A DNA stretch of 64,000 nt from Candidatus Chloroploca sp. Khr17 (GCF_004138165.1 NZ_RYFF01000009.1:61598-125597); one strand, 5' to 3'; positions 24,844 to 34,451 are shown, numbered from the stretch's first letter. Numbers and translations: made by a program. Notes: a model not told the origin generated them from the sequence alone.

Positions 24844-24847
24844 GGCG

Positions 24848-26140
24848 CTAAAAGACCTCGGCGGCAATGATCGTCTGTTCGCGGTCGGGGCCAACCGACA
24901 CAATCCCAAGACGGGCACCAATCAACTGGCAGAGCCGGGACACATAGGCTTGTGCGGCATCGGGGAGGTCGTGGAAGTGACGTACGTGCGTCGTCGGCGT
25001 CATCCAACCCGGCATCTCTTCATAGATCGGCTCGACCTGGCCCAACACGGCCACGGTCGCCGGTGGATAATCGAGTTGCGTCTCGTGCAATTGATAGCCC
25101 GTACAGATTTTGATGGTCGGTGCGGTATCGAGCACATCAAGCTTGGTAATCGCGACCGTATCAATGCCATTGATCTGGGTGGCATAGCGCGCCAGCACCG
25201 CATCAAACCAACCGACGCGACGCAACCGACCGGTGGTGACGCCAACTTCAGCCCAGGGCGTGCCAATCTGACGCAGCATATCGGCGTCAGGGCCATCAAT
25301 TTCGGTTGGGAAGGGGCCCTCGCCAACCCGTGTCGTATAGGCCTTAAAGACTCCGATCACCGAGTCGAGTTGGGTTGGGCCAATACCAGCGCCCTGGCAG
25401 GCCCCGGCAGCCCCTGGGGGCGAAGAGGTGACATAGGGATAGGTGCCGTGATCAATATCGAGCAAAGTTCCCTGCGCACCTTCAAGCAAGACCGGCAGAT
25501 CTTTTTCGAGCGCACGGTGGATAATCGGATGCACGTCGGTAATATGCTCGGCGAGTTGACGACCAAACTCGAGGTAGCGCAGATAGGTATCGTGCAGCGA
25601 GATGGGCTTGGCATTGTAGAGCCGGGTCAAGATCCGGTTCTTCTCTTCAAGCACCACCGTCAAACGGTTGAGCAGCGTCTCTTCGTGCAACAGATCACCG
25701 ATGCGGATCCCGGTACGACTCATTTTATCAGCATAGGCCGGGCCAATTCCACGCCCGGTTGTCCCAATCTTGCCGATACCACGAGCATCTTCCTGCAACT
25801 GATCAAGCAACATATGGTACGGCATCACCACATGGGCGCGCTCGCTCACAAAAAGCTTGGTGGTACTCACCCCCGATGCCTCCAGACCGGCGATCTCTTT
25901 GATCAACGCTTCGGGGTCAATGACAACCCCCGAGGCAATGACATTGACAATGCCATGATCAAAGATACCCGAAGGCACGAGATGGAGCTTGAAGGTACCC
26001 AGATGATTGACGACCGTATGGCCGGCGTTATTTCCTCCACCATAACGGATCACCAGGCGCGCTTTGTTGGCCAGGAGATCGACCAGGTGGCCTTTACCTT
26101 CATCGCCCCACTGGGCACCAATGAGCGCTACAACGGGCAT
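24848..26140 (-). CDS. purA: Adenylosuccinate synthetase
   Basis: The 430-residue product has the standard length; ATG 26140 follows AAGGGA. It catalyses GTP-dependent ligation of IMP and aspartate, the first committed step to AMP. The GTP loop GAQWGDEGKG (8-17) has the catalytic Asp at 13, and GGNNAGHTV puts the catalytic His at 41. TTGRGIGPAYADK and the C-terminal VSVGPDREQTI region are intact. It is likely transcribed from an extended -10 promoter at 26177-26185. Confidence 0.97.
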   Translation of the reverse strand: MPVVALIGAQWGDEGKGHLVDLLANKARLVIRYGGGNNAGHTVVNHLGTFKLHLVPSGIFDHGIVNVIASGVVIDPEALIKEIAGLEASGVSTTKLFVSERAHVVMPYHMLLDQLQEDARGIGKIGTTGRGIGPAYADKMSRTGIRIGDLLHEETLLNRLTVVLEEKNRILTRLYNAKPISLHDTYLRYLEFGRQLAEHITDVHPIIHRALEKDLPVLLEGAQGTLLDIDHGTYPYVTSSPPGAAGACQGAGIGPTQLDSVIGVFKAYTTRVGEGPFPTEIDGPDADMLRQIGTPWAEVGVTTGRLRRVGWFDAVLARYATQINGIDTVAITKLDVLDTAPTIKICTGYQLHETQLDYPPATVAVLGQVEPIYEEMPGWMTPTTHVRHFHDLPDAAQAYVSRLCQLIGARLGIVSVGPDREQTIIAAEVF

Positions 26141-26176
26141 ATGCGTTCCCTTTCAAGCTGAGCTAGCGTTGGGTAG

Positions 26177-26185
26177 ATTGTACCA
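26177..26185 (-). promoter_or_regulatory. Extended -10 promoter of purA (TGGTACAAT)
   Basis: The minus strand reads TGG-TACAAT, 37 bp before the purA start, in the short argD-purA gap. Confidence 0.5.
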
Positions 26186-26202
26186 TATGGTGCTTTACCG
26201 GC

Positions 26203-27402
26203 TTACACGAGCGCACGTCGCAGGATGGTCAGGGCCTCGTCAATATGGCCTGTTTCGGTAATTAACGGGGGTACGAGACGGAGAATGTCGTCGCCCGCTG
26301 TGGCAACGAGCAAACCCTGTTGCTGGGCTATTTCCCGTACCGGCGCAGCAGGAACATTGAGTGCGACACCGCGCATCAGGCCACGTCCACGCAGTTCACG
26401 TATCCGGCCAGGCAGATCGGCCGCGAGATCCTGCAGCGACTCGTCAAGGTAGCTTGACACCTCGCGGACATGGCTCAGAAAGGCGGGATCGTTAATGCGC
26501 TTGAAGACGACACTGCCAACAGCAGTCGCCAGAGGATTGCCGCCGAAGGTGGTGCCATGATCGCCAACATGGATCGTATCAGCGACATGCTGCCCAAGCA
26601 AGATAGCCCCGATCGGCAAGCCACCGGCAAGCGGCTTGGCAAGCGTCATCAGATCAGGTCGTACGCCCGAAGGTTCATGCGCCCAGAGCGTCCCGGTACG
26701 ACCCATGCCACACTGGATCTCGTCAAAGATCAGGAGGGCTTGATAACGGTCACAGAGTTCGCGTACCCCCTGGAGAAACGCAGGATCGGCAACCCGCAGG
26801 CCGCCTTCGCCCTGGACCGGCTCGAGGATCACGGCACAGACATCGTCGCCCATCACCGCTTCAACCGAGGCAAGGTCATTGTAGGTGGCAAAGCGCGCCC
26901 CGGGCATCACTGGCATAAAGGGTTCACGATACTTCTCGCGGGCTGTCACCGCAAGCGCACCCATCGTACGTCCATGAAACGAGCCATCAAAGGCAACAAT
27001 CGCTGTTTTACCTTCGCCATAATGCTCACGCGCATAACGACGGGCAAATTTGAGCGAACCCTCGATCACCTCGGCCCCACTATTGCCAAAAAAGACCCGG
27101 TCAAGACCCGGGCTATGCTCCACCAGCAACCGGGCCAACTCGCCTGCCGGGGCGGTATGATAGAGATTCGAGACATGGATCAACTTGGTCGCCTGATCGG
27201 CGATCGCACGGGTTACCTCGGGATCACCATAGCCGAGCGCATTGACGGCAATGCCGGCTACAAAATCAAGATAGCGCCGCCCTGCGGTATCAAAAAGATA
27301 GACCCCTTCACCACGCTCGAGGACAAAATCAGGCTTCACATAGGTCTGCAAGATGTACTCATGATCGGCCTGAATGACCCCCGCTGTCCCATCAGTTGAC
27401 AT
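26203..27402 (-). CDS. argD: Acetylornithine/class III aminotransferase
   Basis: The product has 399 residues; ATG 27402 follows GAGGAG. This is a fold-type I, PLP-dependent enzyme transferring the amino group between N-acetylornithine and 2-oxoglutarate in arginine synthesis. Visible motifs are FGNSGAEVIEGSLKFAR, FDGSFHGRTMGAL, the PLP-binding DEIQCGMGRTG and LAKPLAGGLPIG with the Schiff-base Lys. Length and motifs favour ArgD, but related ornithine or 4-aminobutyrate aminotransferases cannot be excluded, since no other arg gene is nearby. Confidence 0.85.
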   Translation of the reverse strand: MSTDGTAGVIQADHEYILQTYVKPDFVLERGEGVYLFDTAGRRYLDFVAGIAVNALGYGDPEVTRAIADQATKLIHVSNLYHTAPAGELARLLVEHSPGLDRVFFGNSGAEVIEGSLKFARRYAREHYGEGKTAIVAFDGSFHGRTMGALAVTAREKYREPFMPVMPGARFATYNDLASVEAVMGDDVCAVILEPVQGEGGLRVADPAFLQGVRELCDRYQALLIFDEIQCGMGRTGTLWAHEPSGVRPDLMTLAKPLAGGLPIGAILLGQHVADTIHVGDHGTTFGGNPLATAVGSVVFKRINDPAFLSHVREVSSYLDESLQDLAADLPGRIRELRGRGLMRGVALNVPAAPVREIAQQQGLLVATAGDDILRLVPPLITETGHIDEALTILRRALV

Positions 27403-27460
27403 ACGCTACTCCTCGCAATAAGGCAGGATAATGTATGACGACGATTATAGCACTCTGTCA

Positions 27461-27469
27461 TGGTATAAT
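27461..27469 (+). promoter_or_regulatory. Extended -10 promoter of the complex-I-like operon (TGGTATAAT)
   Basis: TGG-TATAAT lies 57 bp before the TTG start of the first gene, in the gap divergent from argD. A minus-strand TATAAT (27444-27449) may serve argD. Confidence 0.5.
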
Positions 27470-27525
27470 GCGCCAGCAATATGTACCATGTGCCGTCCCG
27501 CACCGACGGGCGCAGGAGGCTCTGC

Positions 27526-28605
27526 TTGACCTATGTGCTGACGCTCAAACCGCAAGCCCCGGGCTTGACCCGTCCTCAGCGCATCTTGCTCAAAATCGAT
27601 GGCGAGCGGATTGTGGATGTCGAATATCGTCCCGATACCGCGACCGAAACAGCGCTGACCCATGCTGCCCAGTTTGCCCCGGCCCAACTCATTGCGGCTG
27701 CGGCCCAATCAGCCCCGGGCTGTGGGGTCGCCCATGGGCTGGCGCTCTGTCAGGCGATCGAACTGCTGGCGGGCATTGAAGTCCCCCCACGGGCGGCCTT
27801 TTTACGGGTTGCCGCAGCAGAACTTGAACGGGCTAGTTCGCATGGAGCCGCCGTCGCCGCGATCCTGACGACGCTGGGCCTCGCTAATTTCGCCGAACCC
27901 TTCACCACCACGGCAGCACGCCTCCAGGCAACTTTGATCACGCTGACAGCAACTGAACCAGGTGACTGGCTCATCCCCGGTGGCGTGGGCTATGATAGCG
28001 ATGCCTCGGTGCGCGAAGTGATCGAGCAGACCTCGGCTGAGCTCATTGCGACCCTCTTCCCTCTCGTTGAGCGTGTGCTGAACCAGCGTTCGTTGCTCGC
28101 CCGTACGGTGGATGTCGGGATCATTACCACCCACGCCGCAACGCAGTTTCGGCTCGAAGGCCCCCTCGGGCGGGCCTCGGGGCTCACCAACGATCGCCGG
28201 ATCGACAAGCCCTATGCAGCGTATCCGAGCCTGCCACCAGAACTTGTGACCCAGCCAAGTGGCGATGTGTATGCGCGGCTAGTCGTGTTGGTGCTTGAGT
28301 TGCTCGAGAGCCTCAAGTTGGTTGGACGCGCTTCGCGTGAACTGCCCGGCGGCGAGATCTGTGGGGAATTGCCCGAACGCTTGCCGGCAAGTACCACCAA
28401 TGCAACCGTCGAAGGTGCCCGTGGCCCCATTACATATCATGTCGAGAGTGATGGCCGCCGTTTGACGAGTGTCAGCTATAAACTCGCTCCACAGGTTGAA
28501 CGGTTGTTGACCCGTAGTCTCTTGGTGAATGCACGAATTGATGATGCTGCGCTGGTCTTTGTTTCAACCGATCCATGTGATACCTGTCTGGAGACAGGCT
28601 ACTGA
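27526..28605 (+). CDS. [NiFe]-hydrogenase/NuoD-like large-subunit homolog, degenerate metal site
   Basis: The start is set at TTG 27526 because a perfect AGGAGG lies 6 nt upstream; ATG 27481 has no RBS. The 359-residue product begins with LKPQAPGLTRPQRILLKIDG and VVDVEYR-like strands, as in NuoD and Ech/Hyf large subunits. The N-terminal metal motif, normally CxxCxxxH, reads SAPGCGVAHG. Aligned on the AH, the first Cys is Ala and only the second (residue ~66) remains. The C-terminal DPCDTC pair is present. NiFe catalysis is therefore doubtful. It may be a quinone-site-like or structural subunit, as in hydrogenase-related (Ehr-type) complexes. It overlaps the next gene by one base. No small subunit gene precedes it. 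Confidence 0.8.
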   Translation: MTYVLTLKPQAPGLTRPQRILLKIDGERIVDVEYRPDTATETALTHAAQFAPAQLIAAAAQSAPGCGVAHGLALCQAIELLAGIEVPPRAAFLRVAAAELERASSHGAAVAAILTTLGLANFAEPFTTTAARLQATLITLTATEPGDWLIPGGVGYDSDASVREVIEQTSAELIATLFPLVERVLNQRSLLARTVDVGIITTHAATQFRLEGPLGRASGLTNDRRIDKPYAAYPSLPPELVTQPSGDVYARLVVLVLELLESLKLVGRASRELPGGEICGELPERLPASTTNATVEGARGPITYHVESDGRRLTSVSYKLAPQVERLLTRSLLVNARIDDAALVFVSTDPCDTCLETGY

Positions 28606-30344
28606 TGTTTTTCCTTGTACCAACTATTCTGCTGCTTGCCGCAGCACTCAGCTTTGGGCTTGGACAGCTTGTGCCTGCACGACAGATCGGGTTTGGCACG
28701 GCGCTCACGATGCTGATCACCCTTGGTATCCTTGTGATAGCACCGTTGGCAACCCCTGAGGAACCACCTATCGTGCTGTTGCTGCTGGGTACCGTGCAGG
28801 CAAGCCTCACGCCCGGGTTGCTAGCAAATGAACGTGCGCTTGCACTGACCCTCCTGGGGGGCGGGGGGCTGACGATCCTCACGCTCGCCGCTGCCATCGC
28901 CCCAGGGGTGCGTGGGTTTGGGGCAATTTTTGGGTGGGCGCTGATCTGTTTGACGGCAGCCGTGACGAGCCTGGCCGCCCCCCCGTTTTCGCTTGTCCAT
29001 CCGTTCGCCTGGACCGTGGTGACGCTCAGTGGCTATGCGATGCTTCAGGCCAGTGGGGTCACCACTGGCACGGCGGCTGCACCCGAGGCTCCTGTCTTGT
29101 TGCCTCACGGCTTGATCACAGGTCTGCTGGCGAGTCTGCTGGTAGCCGCCGCCATCCTTGCCCCTGGTACGCTGATTGAAGATGGAACCCTCTCGATGTG
29201 GCCGGCCCTCGTTTTGCTGCTTGTCGCGGCGTTTGCCTTTGCCGGAAGCCCCCCCCTGGCGGGTGGACGCAACGAGGCCTTTGCCTTTCCTGCGCCCCTC
29301 GCAACCCTGGTCTATGGGCTCGCTATGCCGGTGGCGGGCCTCAACTGGTTTATGCAGGTCATCAGTGCTTTGCCGATTTTACCCAATCGCTGGGCGATGG
29401 CAATTGCGTTGCTCGGCACATTCGGCATGCTCGGATGTGCCGCAGCAGCACTTGCCACCCCGCGTCTGCGTCCCTTGCTTGCGTTGATGCTGACGTTTCA
29501 GGTGGCCGCGGTTGTGGTTAGTATCGGCCTGGCCGGGCCGCTCGCCGCCCTGGCGGTGCCAGGGCAACTGGTCAGCCTGATGTTGAGTGGGGTCATCGGG
29601 GCGGCAGCCGTGGCGAGCTTTGAACGCATGACGGGAAGCGACGACGTTACGGTGCCAGGCCTCGCGTTGCCCCGGCTCGTCGGGGTGATGTGGCTCGTTA
29701 CAGGTGCCCTCACCCTCGGCTTGCCGCCGCTGTGGGGGTTCTGGCCACGTCTGTGGCTTTTCCAAGCGATCCAAGAGCAGTACCCCTGGCTCCTTACCCT
29801 GGTGCTTGCAAGCATGGTGCTGATAGTCCTGGCCCTCATTCTGCCGCTCGCCCGACTCTGGGGGCAGGGCAAGGAACGCACCGGGTTGAGGATGAGTTGG
29901 GTTGAGCAGATGCTGCTTGCGGTGGCGGGTGCGCCATTGGTACTGCTCGGGTTGGTCCCTACCCTCGTGTGGGAACCCTGGCTCGCCACGCTTACCTTTG
30001 CCCCCGTGGACTTTCCAGTCAGCTTCGGGGCACAGCTTGCGACAGGGATCGCCGGGGGCGTCTTGGTCGTGCTGATGCTTATGATCGCTCGTCGCCCCGT
30101 TGTACGAACACTTGAACGCGATCCTGATGAAGAACCCGTCTTCTTGACTGCCGAAGGGCTAGGAACGTTATTGCAACCTCTGGCACATCTGACTAACCCG
30201 ACCCAGGGCTGGCAGGCTATCTGGCAAGGGTTGCAAAGAATCAGTCAGGGACTACGCTTTTTGCTTGGATTCTTTGAACAGCGTTACTATCTGCTGGGTG
30301 TGCTGGCAGCGCTGCTTACGATTATGTTGTTGATGGCACAATGA
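28605..30344 (+). CDS. NuoL/NuoN-like proton-translocating membrane subunit
   Basis: The 579-residue product is very hydrophobic, with about 14 predicted TM helices. The second half has LTLGLPPLWGFWPRLWLF, the family GLPPLxGF loop of complex I/Mrp antiporter-like subunits, where the usual Lys after GF is replaced by an Arg two positions on. The start overlaps the preceding stop (TGATG). In the family this subunit forms a proton or Na+ channel driven by the peripheral arm. A C-terminal amphipathic extension (~500-550) could be a short lateral helix. Confidence 0.78.
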   Translation: MFFLVPTILLLAAALSFGLGQLVPARQIGFGTALTMLITLGILVIAPLATPEEPPIVLLLLGTVQASLTPGLLANERALALTLLGGGGLTILTLAAAIAPGVRGFGAIFGWALICLTAAVTSLAAPPFSLVHPFAWTVVTLSGYAMLQASGVTTGTAAAPEAPVLLPHGLITGLLASLLVAAAILAPGTLIEDGTLSMWPALVLLLVAAFAFAGSPPLAGGRNEAFAFPAPLATLVYGLAMPVAGLNWFMQVISALPILPNRWAMAIALLGTFGMLGCAAAALATPRLRPLLALMLTFQVAAVVVSIGLAGPLAALAVPGQLVSLMLSGVIGAAAVASFERMTGSDDVTVPGLALPRLVGVMWLVTGALTLGLPPLWGFWPRLWLFQAIQEQYPWLLTLVLASMVLIVLALILPLARLWGQGKERTGLRMSWVEQMLLAVAGAPLVLLGLVPTLVWEPWLATLTFAPVDFPVSFGAQLATGIAGGVLVVLMLMIARRPVVRTLERDPDEEPVFLTAEGLGTLLQPLAHLTNPTQGWQAIWQGLQRISQGLRFLLGFFEQRYYLLGVLAALLTIMLLMAQ

Positions 30345-31066
30345 GTATCAACTGGCTTCTGCTTGGAATTGGGATTACAGCGGCAATCATCCTGCTCTTT
30401 CGGGATTGGCGCATTACCGTCACTGCCCTGTTGCTCAACTATGTGGCCCAGGCCTTCTTCCTCGTCGAGCAGCAGTTTATCAGCGGGGATCTGCCGATCT
30501 TTGGGTTCGCGGTGAGTACCCTGCTCGTGATCAAGCTTATTACCGGGATCAGTGTCGCGCTGATCTTGGGCATTACGGCACTCACCTTCTCACGTGAGTA
30601 TGGCCTCGAGAATCTCGATGAGTTTGGGATGGCCGAGTTGCGCCGGGCCGCTCGCGCCGCTCAACGCCAGCGCGCCAATCAACCGTTTCAGTTCGGTGAG
30701 TATGTGTTGCCCTTCTGGGCTGGCGTCCTGGCCCTGCTGGCCAGCCTGATCCTGCCACGAGTCTATGCGATTGCACCGACGGTAGCTAGTGATTTTGTCT
30801 GGTACTGGCTGGTGCTGACCGGCATTCTGACGATCGCTACGGCGGTCGATGTGCTGAAGATCGGCCTCGGGTTGCTGCTCTGTGTGAGTGCGGTTGACCT
30901 GCTCTATATGGCGGTCGTTAGTACACCTGATGCGAGTGGGCTGAATGTGATTCCACTTGCGCTCTTGAGCCTGTTCCATCTGCTGCTGGCCCTGGCCGTA
31001 GCGTATTTGAGCGGGCTCCTCTATGGACGACTCAAGACTCTCGATCTGAGTGAGCTCTATCGGTAG
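30341..31066 (+). CDS. HyfE/NuoK-like small membrane subunit
   Basis: The 241-residue product overlaps the previous gene by 4 nt. About seven TM helices fall in two blocks (~5-90 and ~125-225), separated by a charged loop with LENLDEFGMAELRRAARAAQ. The last block (KIGLGLLLCVSAVDLLYMAV) resembles HyfE/NuoK-type subunits. Assignment rests on this motif, size and gene order. Confidence 0.65.
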   Translation: MSINWLLLGIGITAAIILLFRDWRITVTALLLNYVAQAFFLVEQQFISGDLPIFGFAVSTLLVIKLITGISVALILGITALTFSREYGLENLDEFGMAELRRAARAAQRQRANQPFQFGEYVLPFWAGVLALLASLILPRVYAIAPTVASDFVWYWLVLTGILTIATAVDVLKIGLGLLLCVSAVDLLYMAVVSTPDASGLNVIPLALLSLFHLLLALAVAYLSGLLYGRLKTLDLSELYR

Positions 31067-31069
31067 GCC

Positions 31070-32521
31070 ATGCTCTATTTGCTTTTGATCTTTTTTCCGA
31101 TCACGATGGCGATCAGTACGTTTATCCTGCGACGGAGAAGCGAACTGGTTATTTTTGCGGCGCTCGGCACAGTCCTGACGCAGGTCTGGATCGCGCTGCA
31201 ATTGCCGATTGACCAGCCAACCCGCTTTCTCGGGGTGACGCTGACGCTCAGTACACTGGGGCAGGTCTTTTTGCTGATCTTTCTCGGGATCGGGGTGTTT
31301 GCCTTTGTGGCGGCCCGCCATTTGCCGCATGGCGAGAATTTTGTACCGATTACGCTGCTGACGCTCGCCCAGATTAGTGGCGTGCTCTTGTTGCAAGATC
31401 CCTTTATTACCACGCTTTTGCTTGCCTCCACCAGCTTGACAACCGTCCTGACGGTCGTTGATCTGCCTGTAGGCGCGAGTGCGCTCGTCAGTACACGGGT
31501 CATTGCCGCAGCGCTCAAGTATCTCGTCTTGATGGTCGTGGCTATGGTCTTGATGTATATTGCGTTTGTCCTGACTGATGTCTTTCGACCTGGGGAACTA
31601 CCCGGGCGAATTTCACTTGCCCGTTTCATCCTGGCCCTGCTTGCGACGAGTTTCGCCCTGCGCCTGGCGCTGATCCCGTTTCATACGTGGCTCACCGATC
31701 TCGTTGATTACGCCGAGACGCTTGTTTCCGCAGTGACGATTACGCTGCTCAATACGACGAGTTTGCTCGTGCTGATTCTTGTGTTTCAAAGCTATCCGAT
31801 GCTGCTCGTCGAGAGTGCCGAAGTCCTCTTTGTGATGCGCCTCGGGGCGCTGGTCAGCGTGATCGTCGCGGGCGTCCTTGCCCTGGCACCGACATCGTTG
31901 CGCCGGGCAAGCGCGTACCTGATCCTCTACCATTGCGGGATCGTCTTCTACGGCTTGGCCGCCGTCTCGCAACTCGGGCTCGCCGGGGCGATCTTTGGGG
32001 CTTTTAATCAGACTCTGGCGGTGATGCTGCTCTTTGTGAGCCTCGGGTTGCTCGAACGCCCCGATGGCCGCACACCAGGGGTGCTCAGACGGGATCTCTT
32101 GCGGCGCTGGCCGGTCGCGGCGACCGGCTTGATCGTCAGTGGGCTCTCGCTGCTTGGGCTACCGCCGCTCGGTGGGGCGATGAGCCATCTGTTGATCTAT
32201 CAGGCGGCGGCCGAAAAGGGTTGGCTGGAACTGTCGGTTTTGTTGCTCGGCACACTGCTCGCCGGGCTTGGCTTGGCCCGGATTGCGGCGGAACGGTTGC
32301 TTGGCCCCGGCGAAGAGACGCTCGTGGTCGAACCGCTGATGCTCGGTGAAACCGAACTCGACCGCCCGCCCCAGCGTCGCCTCGAACCCGAACCGCCGAG
32401 TGCCGCTGTGTTGACGTTGCTCTTGATGCTCATCACGCTCGGCGTGGGCCTCTATCCCCAACCATTGCTCGCGGTGATTGATGAGGCGATCCGTGGGCTC
32501 GCCTTTATCCAGGCTTTGTAG
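31070..32521 (+). CDS. NuoN/HyfF-like antiporter-type membrane subunit
   Basis: The product has 483 residues and ~14 TM helices, 3 nt after the previous gene. The proton-antiporter core is plain: ALIPFHTWLTDLVDYAETLV and SLLGLPPLGG. The conserved TM8 region reads TSLRRASAYLILYHCGIVFY. With the subunit at 28605 this gives two channel-like subunits, as in Hyf, Mbh or Nuo complexes. Confidence 0.85.
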   Translation: MLYLLLIFFPITMAISTFILRRRSELVIFAALGTVLTQVWIALQLPIDQPTRFLGVTLTLSTLGQVFLLIFLGIGVFAFVAARHLPHGENFVPITLLTLAQISGVLLLQDPFITTLLLASTSLTTVLTVVDLPVGASALVSTRVIAAALKYLVLMVVAMVLMYIAFVLTDVFRPGELPGRISLARFILALLATSFALRLALIPFHTWLTDLVDYAETLVSAVTITLLNTTSLLVLILVFQSYPMLLVESAEVLFVMRLGALVSVIVAGVLALAPTSLRRASAYLILYHCGIVFYGLAAVSQLGLAGAIFGAFNQTLAVMLLFVSLGLLERPDGRTPGVLRRDLLRRWPVAATGLIVSGLSLLGLPPLGGAMSHLLIYQAAAEKGWLELSVLLLGTLLAGLGLARIAAERLLGPGEETLVVEPLMLGETELDRPPQRRLEPEPPSAAVLTLLLMLITLGVGLYPQPLLAVIDEAIRGLAFIQAL

Positions 32522-32525
32522 ACGT

Positions 32526-33338
32526 ATGAATGATCTTCTATTAATCATTGGCTCGGCGCTACTGTATCCCGGGGTGTTGACCGCCCTTGTCGCGGGGATG
32601 CTCTACCGTGTGGTACGCCGGGGCAAGCCTGGTGTCGAGGGCATGGCAGCACTCCAAAGCCAGGAGGGACGGGCACATCTGGCTGGACTGGTGCTGGCGA
32701 GCCTGGGGTTGGCGTTGTTGCCTTGGCCGCTGCATCCGAGTGGGCCTATGGCAAGCTGGCTCTGGGCATGGATCGTCTTTGAACTAGCCTTTCTGGTGCC
32801 CCTTGTGCCAGCTTTGCTCACCGGAAGACCGGCGCTCGGGCGGGCGGCAATCCGCGAAGCCCAGCTTGGTACTTTTGCGCGGGCCTTGTTGTGGTGTTCC
32901 CTCGCGGTGGCCTTGACCTTGCATCAACGCTGGGATACAATCGCTCTACTTGCCCATCTGCTCGCCCTGCTCGGGGCTCTGATCGCCTTCCCAATCGCGA
33001 TCGGGTGGGGGCCCTTTGGCCCTGAAGAGTTTATCACCCCAGGGGGGGTGGCGGCCGGGCTCGCTGCCGATGGACAGGCTTTGGACAAACTAGCCCGTGA
33101 TCTGCGGGCCGGAATGTTGCTCGCAGCAGTGCTCGTGGCCGTGTTACCAGTCGGCCTGGTTCCAGCCTTCATCAGCTTGCCGCTGATCGTTGGTGGGATC
33201 GTGATCGGGGCACTGCTCTTGCGTAACTTTGATGGTCGCCAGGCCCGCCTGACCCTGCCCGATGCCCTGCGCTTCTGTTTGATTTGGCCCCTACCGTTGA
33301 CCCTAGTCGCAACGGTAGTCCTAAGTGTGGTACGCTAA
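32526..33338 (+). CDS. NuoH/HyfC-like membrane-anchor subunit
   Basis: The 270-residue product is set to start at ATG 32526, 4 nt after the previous stop; an upstream in-frame start overlaps that gene. About seven TM helices are visible. The N-terminus LLYPGVLTALVAGMLYR and PGVEGMAALQSQ resemble the PG(P/V)xG loop of NuoH/HyfC, which contacts the quinone or hydrogenase module. The cytoplasmic acidic loops of true NuoH are short here. Overall similarity is weak, so the call leans on gene order. Confidence 0.65.
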   Translation: MNDLLLIIGSALLYPGVLTALVAGMLYRVVRRGKPGVEGMAALQSQEGRAHLAGLVLASLGLALLPWPLHPSGPMASWLWAWIVFELAFLVPLVPALLTGRPALGRAAIREAQLGTFARALLWCSLAVALTLHQRWDTIALLAHLLALLGALIAFPIAIGWGPFGPEEFITPGGVAAGLAADGQALDKLARDLRAGMLLAAVLVAVLPVGLVPAFISLPLIVGGIVIGALLLRNFDGRQARLTLPDALRFCLIWPLPLTLVATVVLSVVR

Positions 33339-34418
33339 ATGCTTGGAGCTTCAGTGACAGCCGTTATTGAAATCGCTAATCTGTACAAGGCCTATGGCGA
33401 TGTGTCAGTGTTGCAAGGGCTCAATCTGCGGGTCGGAACAGGCGAGTCCTTCGGCTTGCTGGGACCCAACGGGGCAGGCAAATCGACGTTGATCCATCTG
33501 ATGCTGGGCTTTTTGCGACCTGACCGAGGGCGGATCGCACTGCTCGGCACCACCAGGCTTGAGCAGATCCGGCTACGGGTGGGTTATCTGCCCGAACGGC
33601 AGCGTTACCATATGGCCTACAGTGCCCGTGAGTACCTGCGCTTTCTCGGAAGTTTCAGCGGGTTGACCGGGGCAGTTATGCACGAGCGGGTTGACCGTGA
33701 ATTAGCCCTGGTGGGCCTCACCGAGGTAGCCGACCGCCGCCTGGCAACCTTCTCGAAGGGCATGCTGCAACGCCTTGGCATTGCCCAGGCGTTGCTGATG
33801 GATCCCGATCTCTTGGTGATTGATGAGCCTACCAGTGGCCTCGATCCTGCGGGACAGCGTGAGGTGATCGACCTGCTCAACGAGGTGCGCCAGCGCAACC
33901 ACACGCTCTTTCTGTGTACGCATTATATGCACGAGATTGATCAACTCTGTGATCGCGTCGGGATTATGGCGAACGGGCGCATTGCGGTCGAACGAAAGGT
34001 CGCTGACCTGCAGGGCATCGTGAGTAGCGTACGGATCAAGGTGCAAGGGATGACCGCACATGTCCATGAAGCACTGCACGCCCTTGGGCCAGGCATCCAT
34101 TGCGAAGGGCAGAGTGTGCGCATCAGCCAGAATTCACCACGCTTGCAAGCGGCGGTTTTGCGAACCCTGCTAGATGCGAATGTGGTCATCCTGATGCTCG
34201 AGCCGCTGGAAAACCCCATTGAACGCCTCTACCTTGAAACCATTCAAGCCACCAAGCTACCGAGCGGCCTGCACACGTCCTTGGGCATATTCAATGACTC
34301 ACAGCGCCCCATCCTCACCCGCACGCCTCACGAGCAGGTGGCGTCACCCGAGCGCCAGGGTGAGCGCGATCCTCTTTTGCATGAACTGTTGCAAACCGGA
34401 AAGACCGAAGACAAATAA
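33339..34418 (+). CDS. ABC transporter ATP-binding protein
   Basis: The 359-residue product starts directly after the NuoH-like stop; GTG 33354, preceded by GGAG, is an alternative start. It shows Walker A GPNGAGKST, signature FSKGMLQRLGIAQ, Walker B LLVIDEPTSGLDP and switch His CTHYM. The C-terminal ~130 residues contain a DUF4162-like segment and an unusual charged tail (HEQVASPERQGERDP). It forms an export system with the permease 33 nt downstream. Its continuous placement after the complex-I-like genes suggests cotranscription. Confidence 0.92.
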   Translation: MLGASVTAVIEIANLYKAYGDVSVLQGLNLRVGTGESFGLLGPNGAGKSTLIHLMLGFLRPDRGRIALLGTTRLEQIRLRVGYLPERQRYHMAYSAREYLRFLGSFSGLTGAVMHERVDRELALVGLTEVADRRLATFSKGMLQRLGIAQALLMDPDLLVIDEPTSGLDPAGQREVIDLLNEVRQRNHTLFLCTHYMHEIDQLCDRVGIMANGRIAVERKVADLQGIVSSVRIKVQGMTAHVHEALHALGPGIHCEGQSVRISQNSPRLQAAVLRTLLDANVVILMLEPLENPIERLYLETIQATKLPSGLHTSLGIFNDSQRPILTRTPHEQVASPERQGERDPLLHELLQTGKTEDK

Positions 34419-34451
34419 GGCACCGTTGAGCCACAGGAGACGAACAGAGCT

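Noticed and set aside
27526-28605. Functional [NiFe] hydrogenase large subunit
   Set aside because: One N-terminal Cys ligand is missing and no small subunit or maturation gene is present, so only a hydrogenase-like subunit is claimed.
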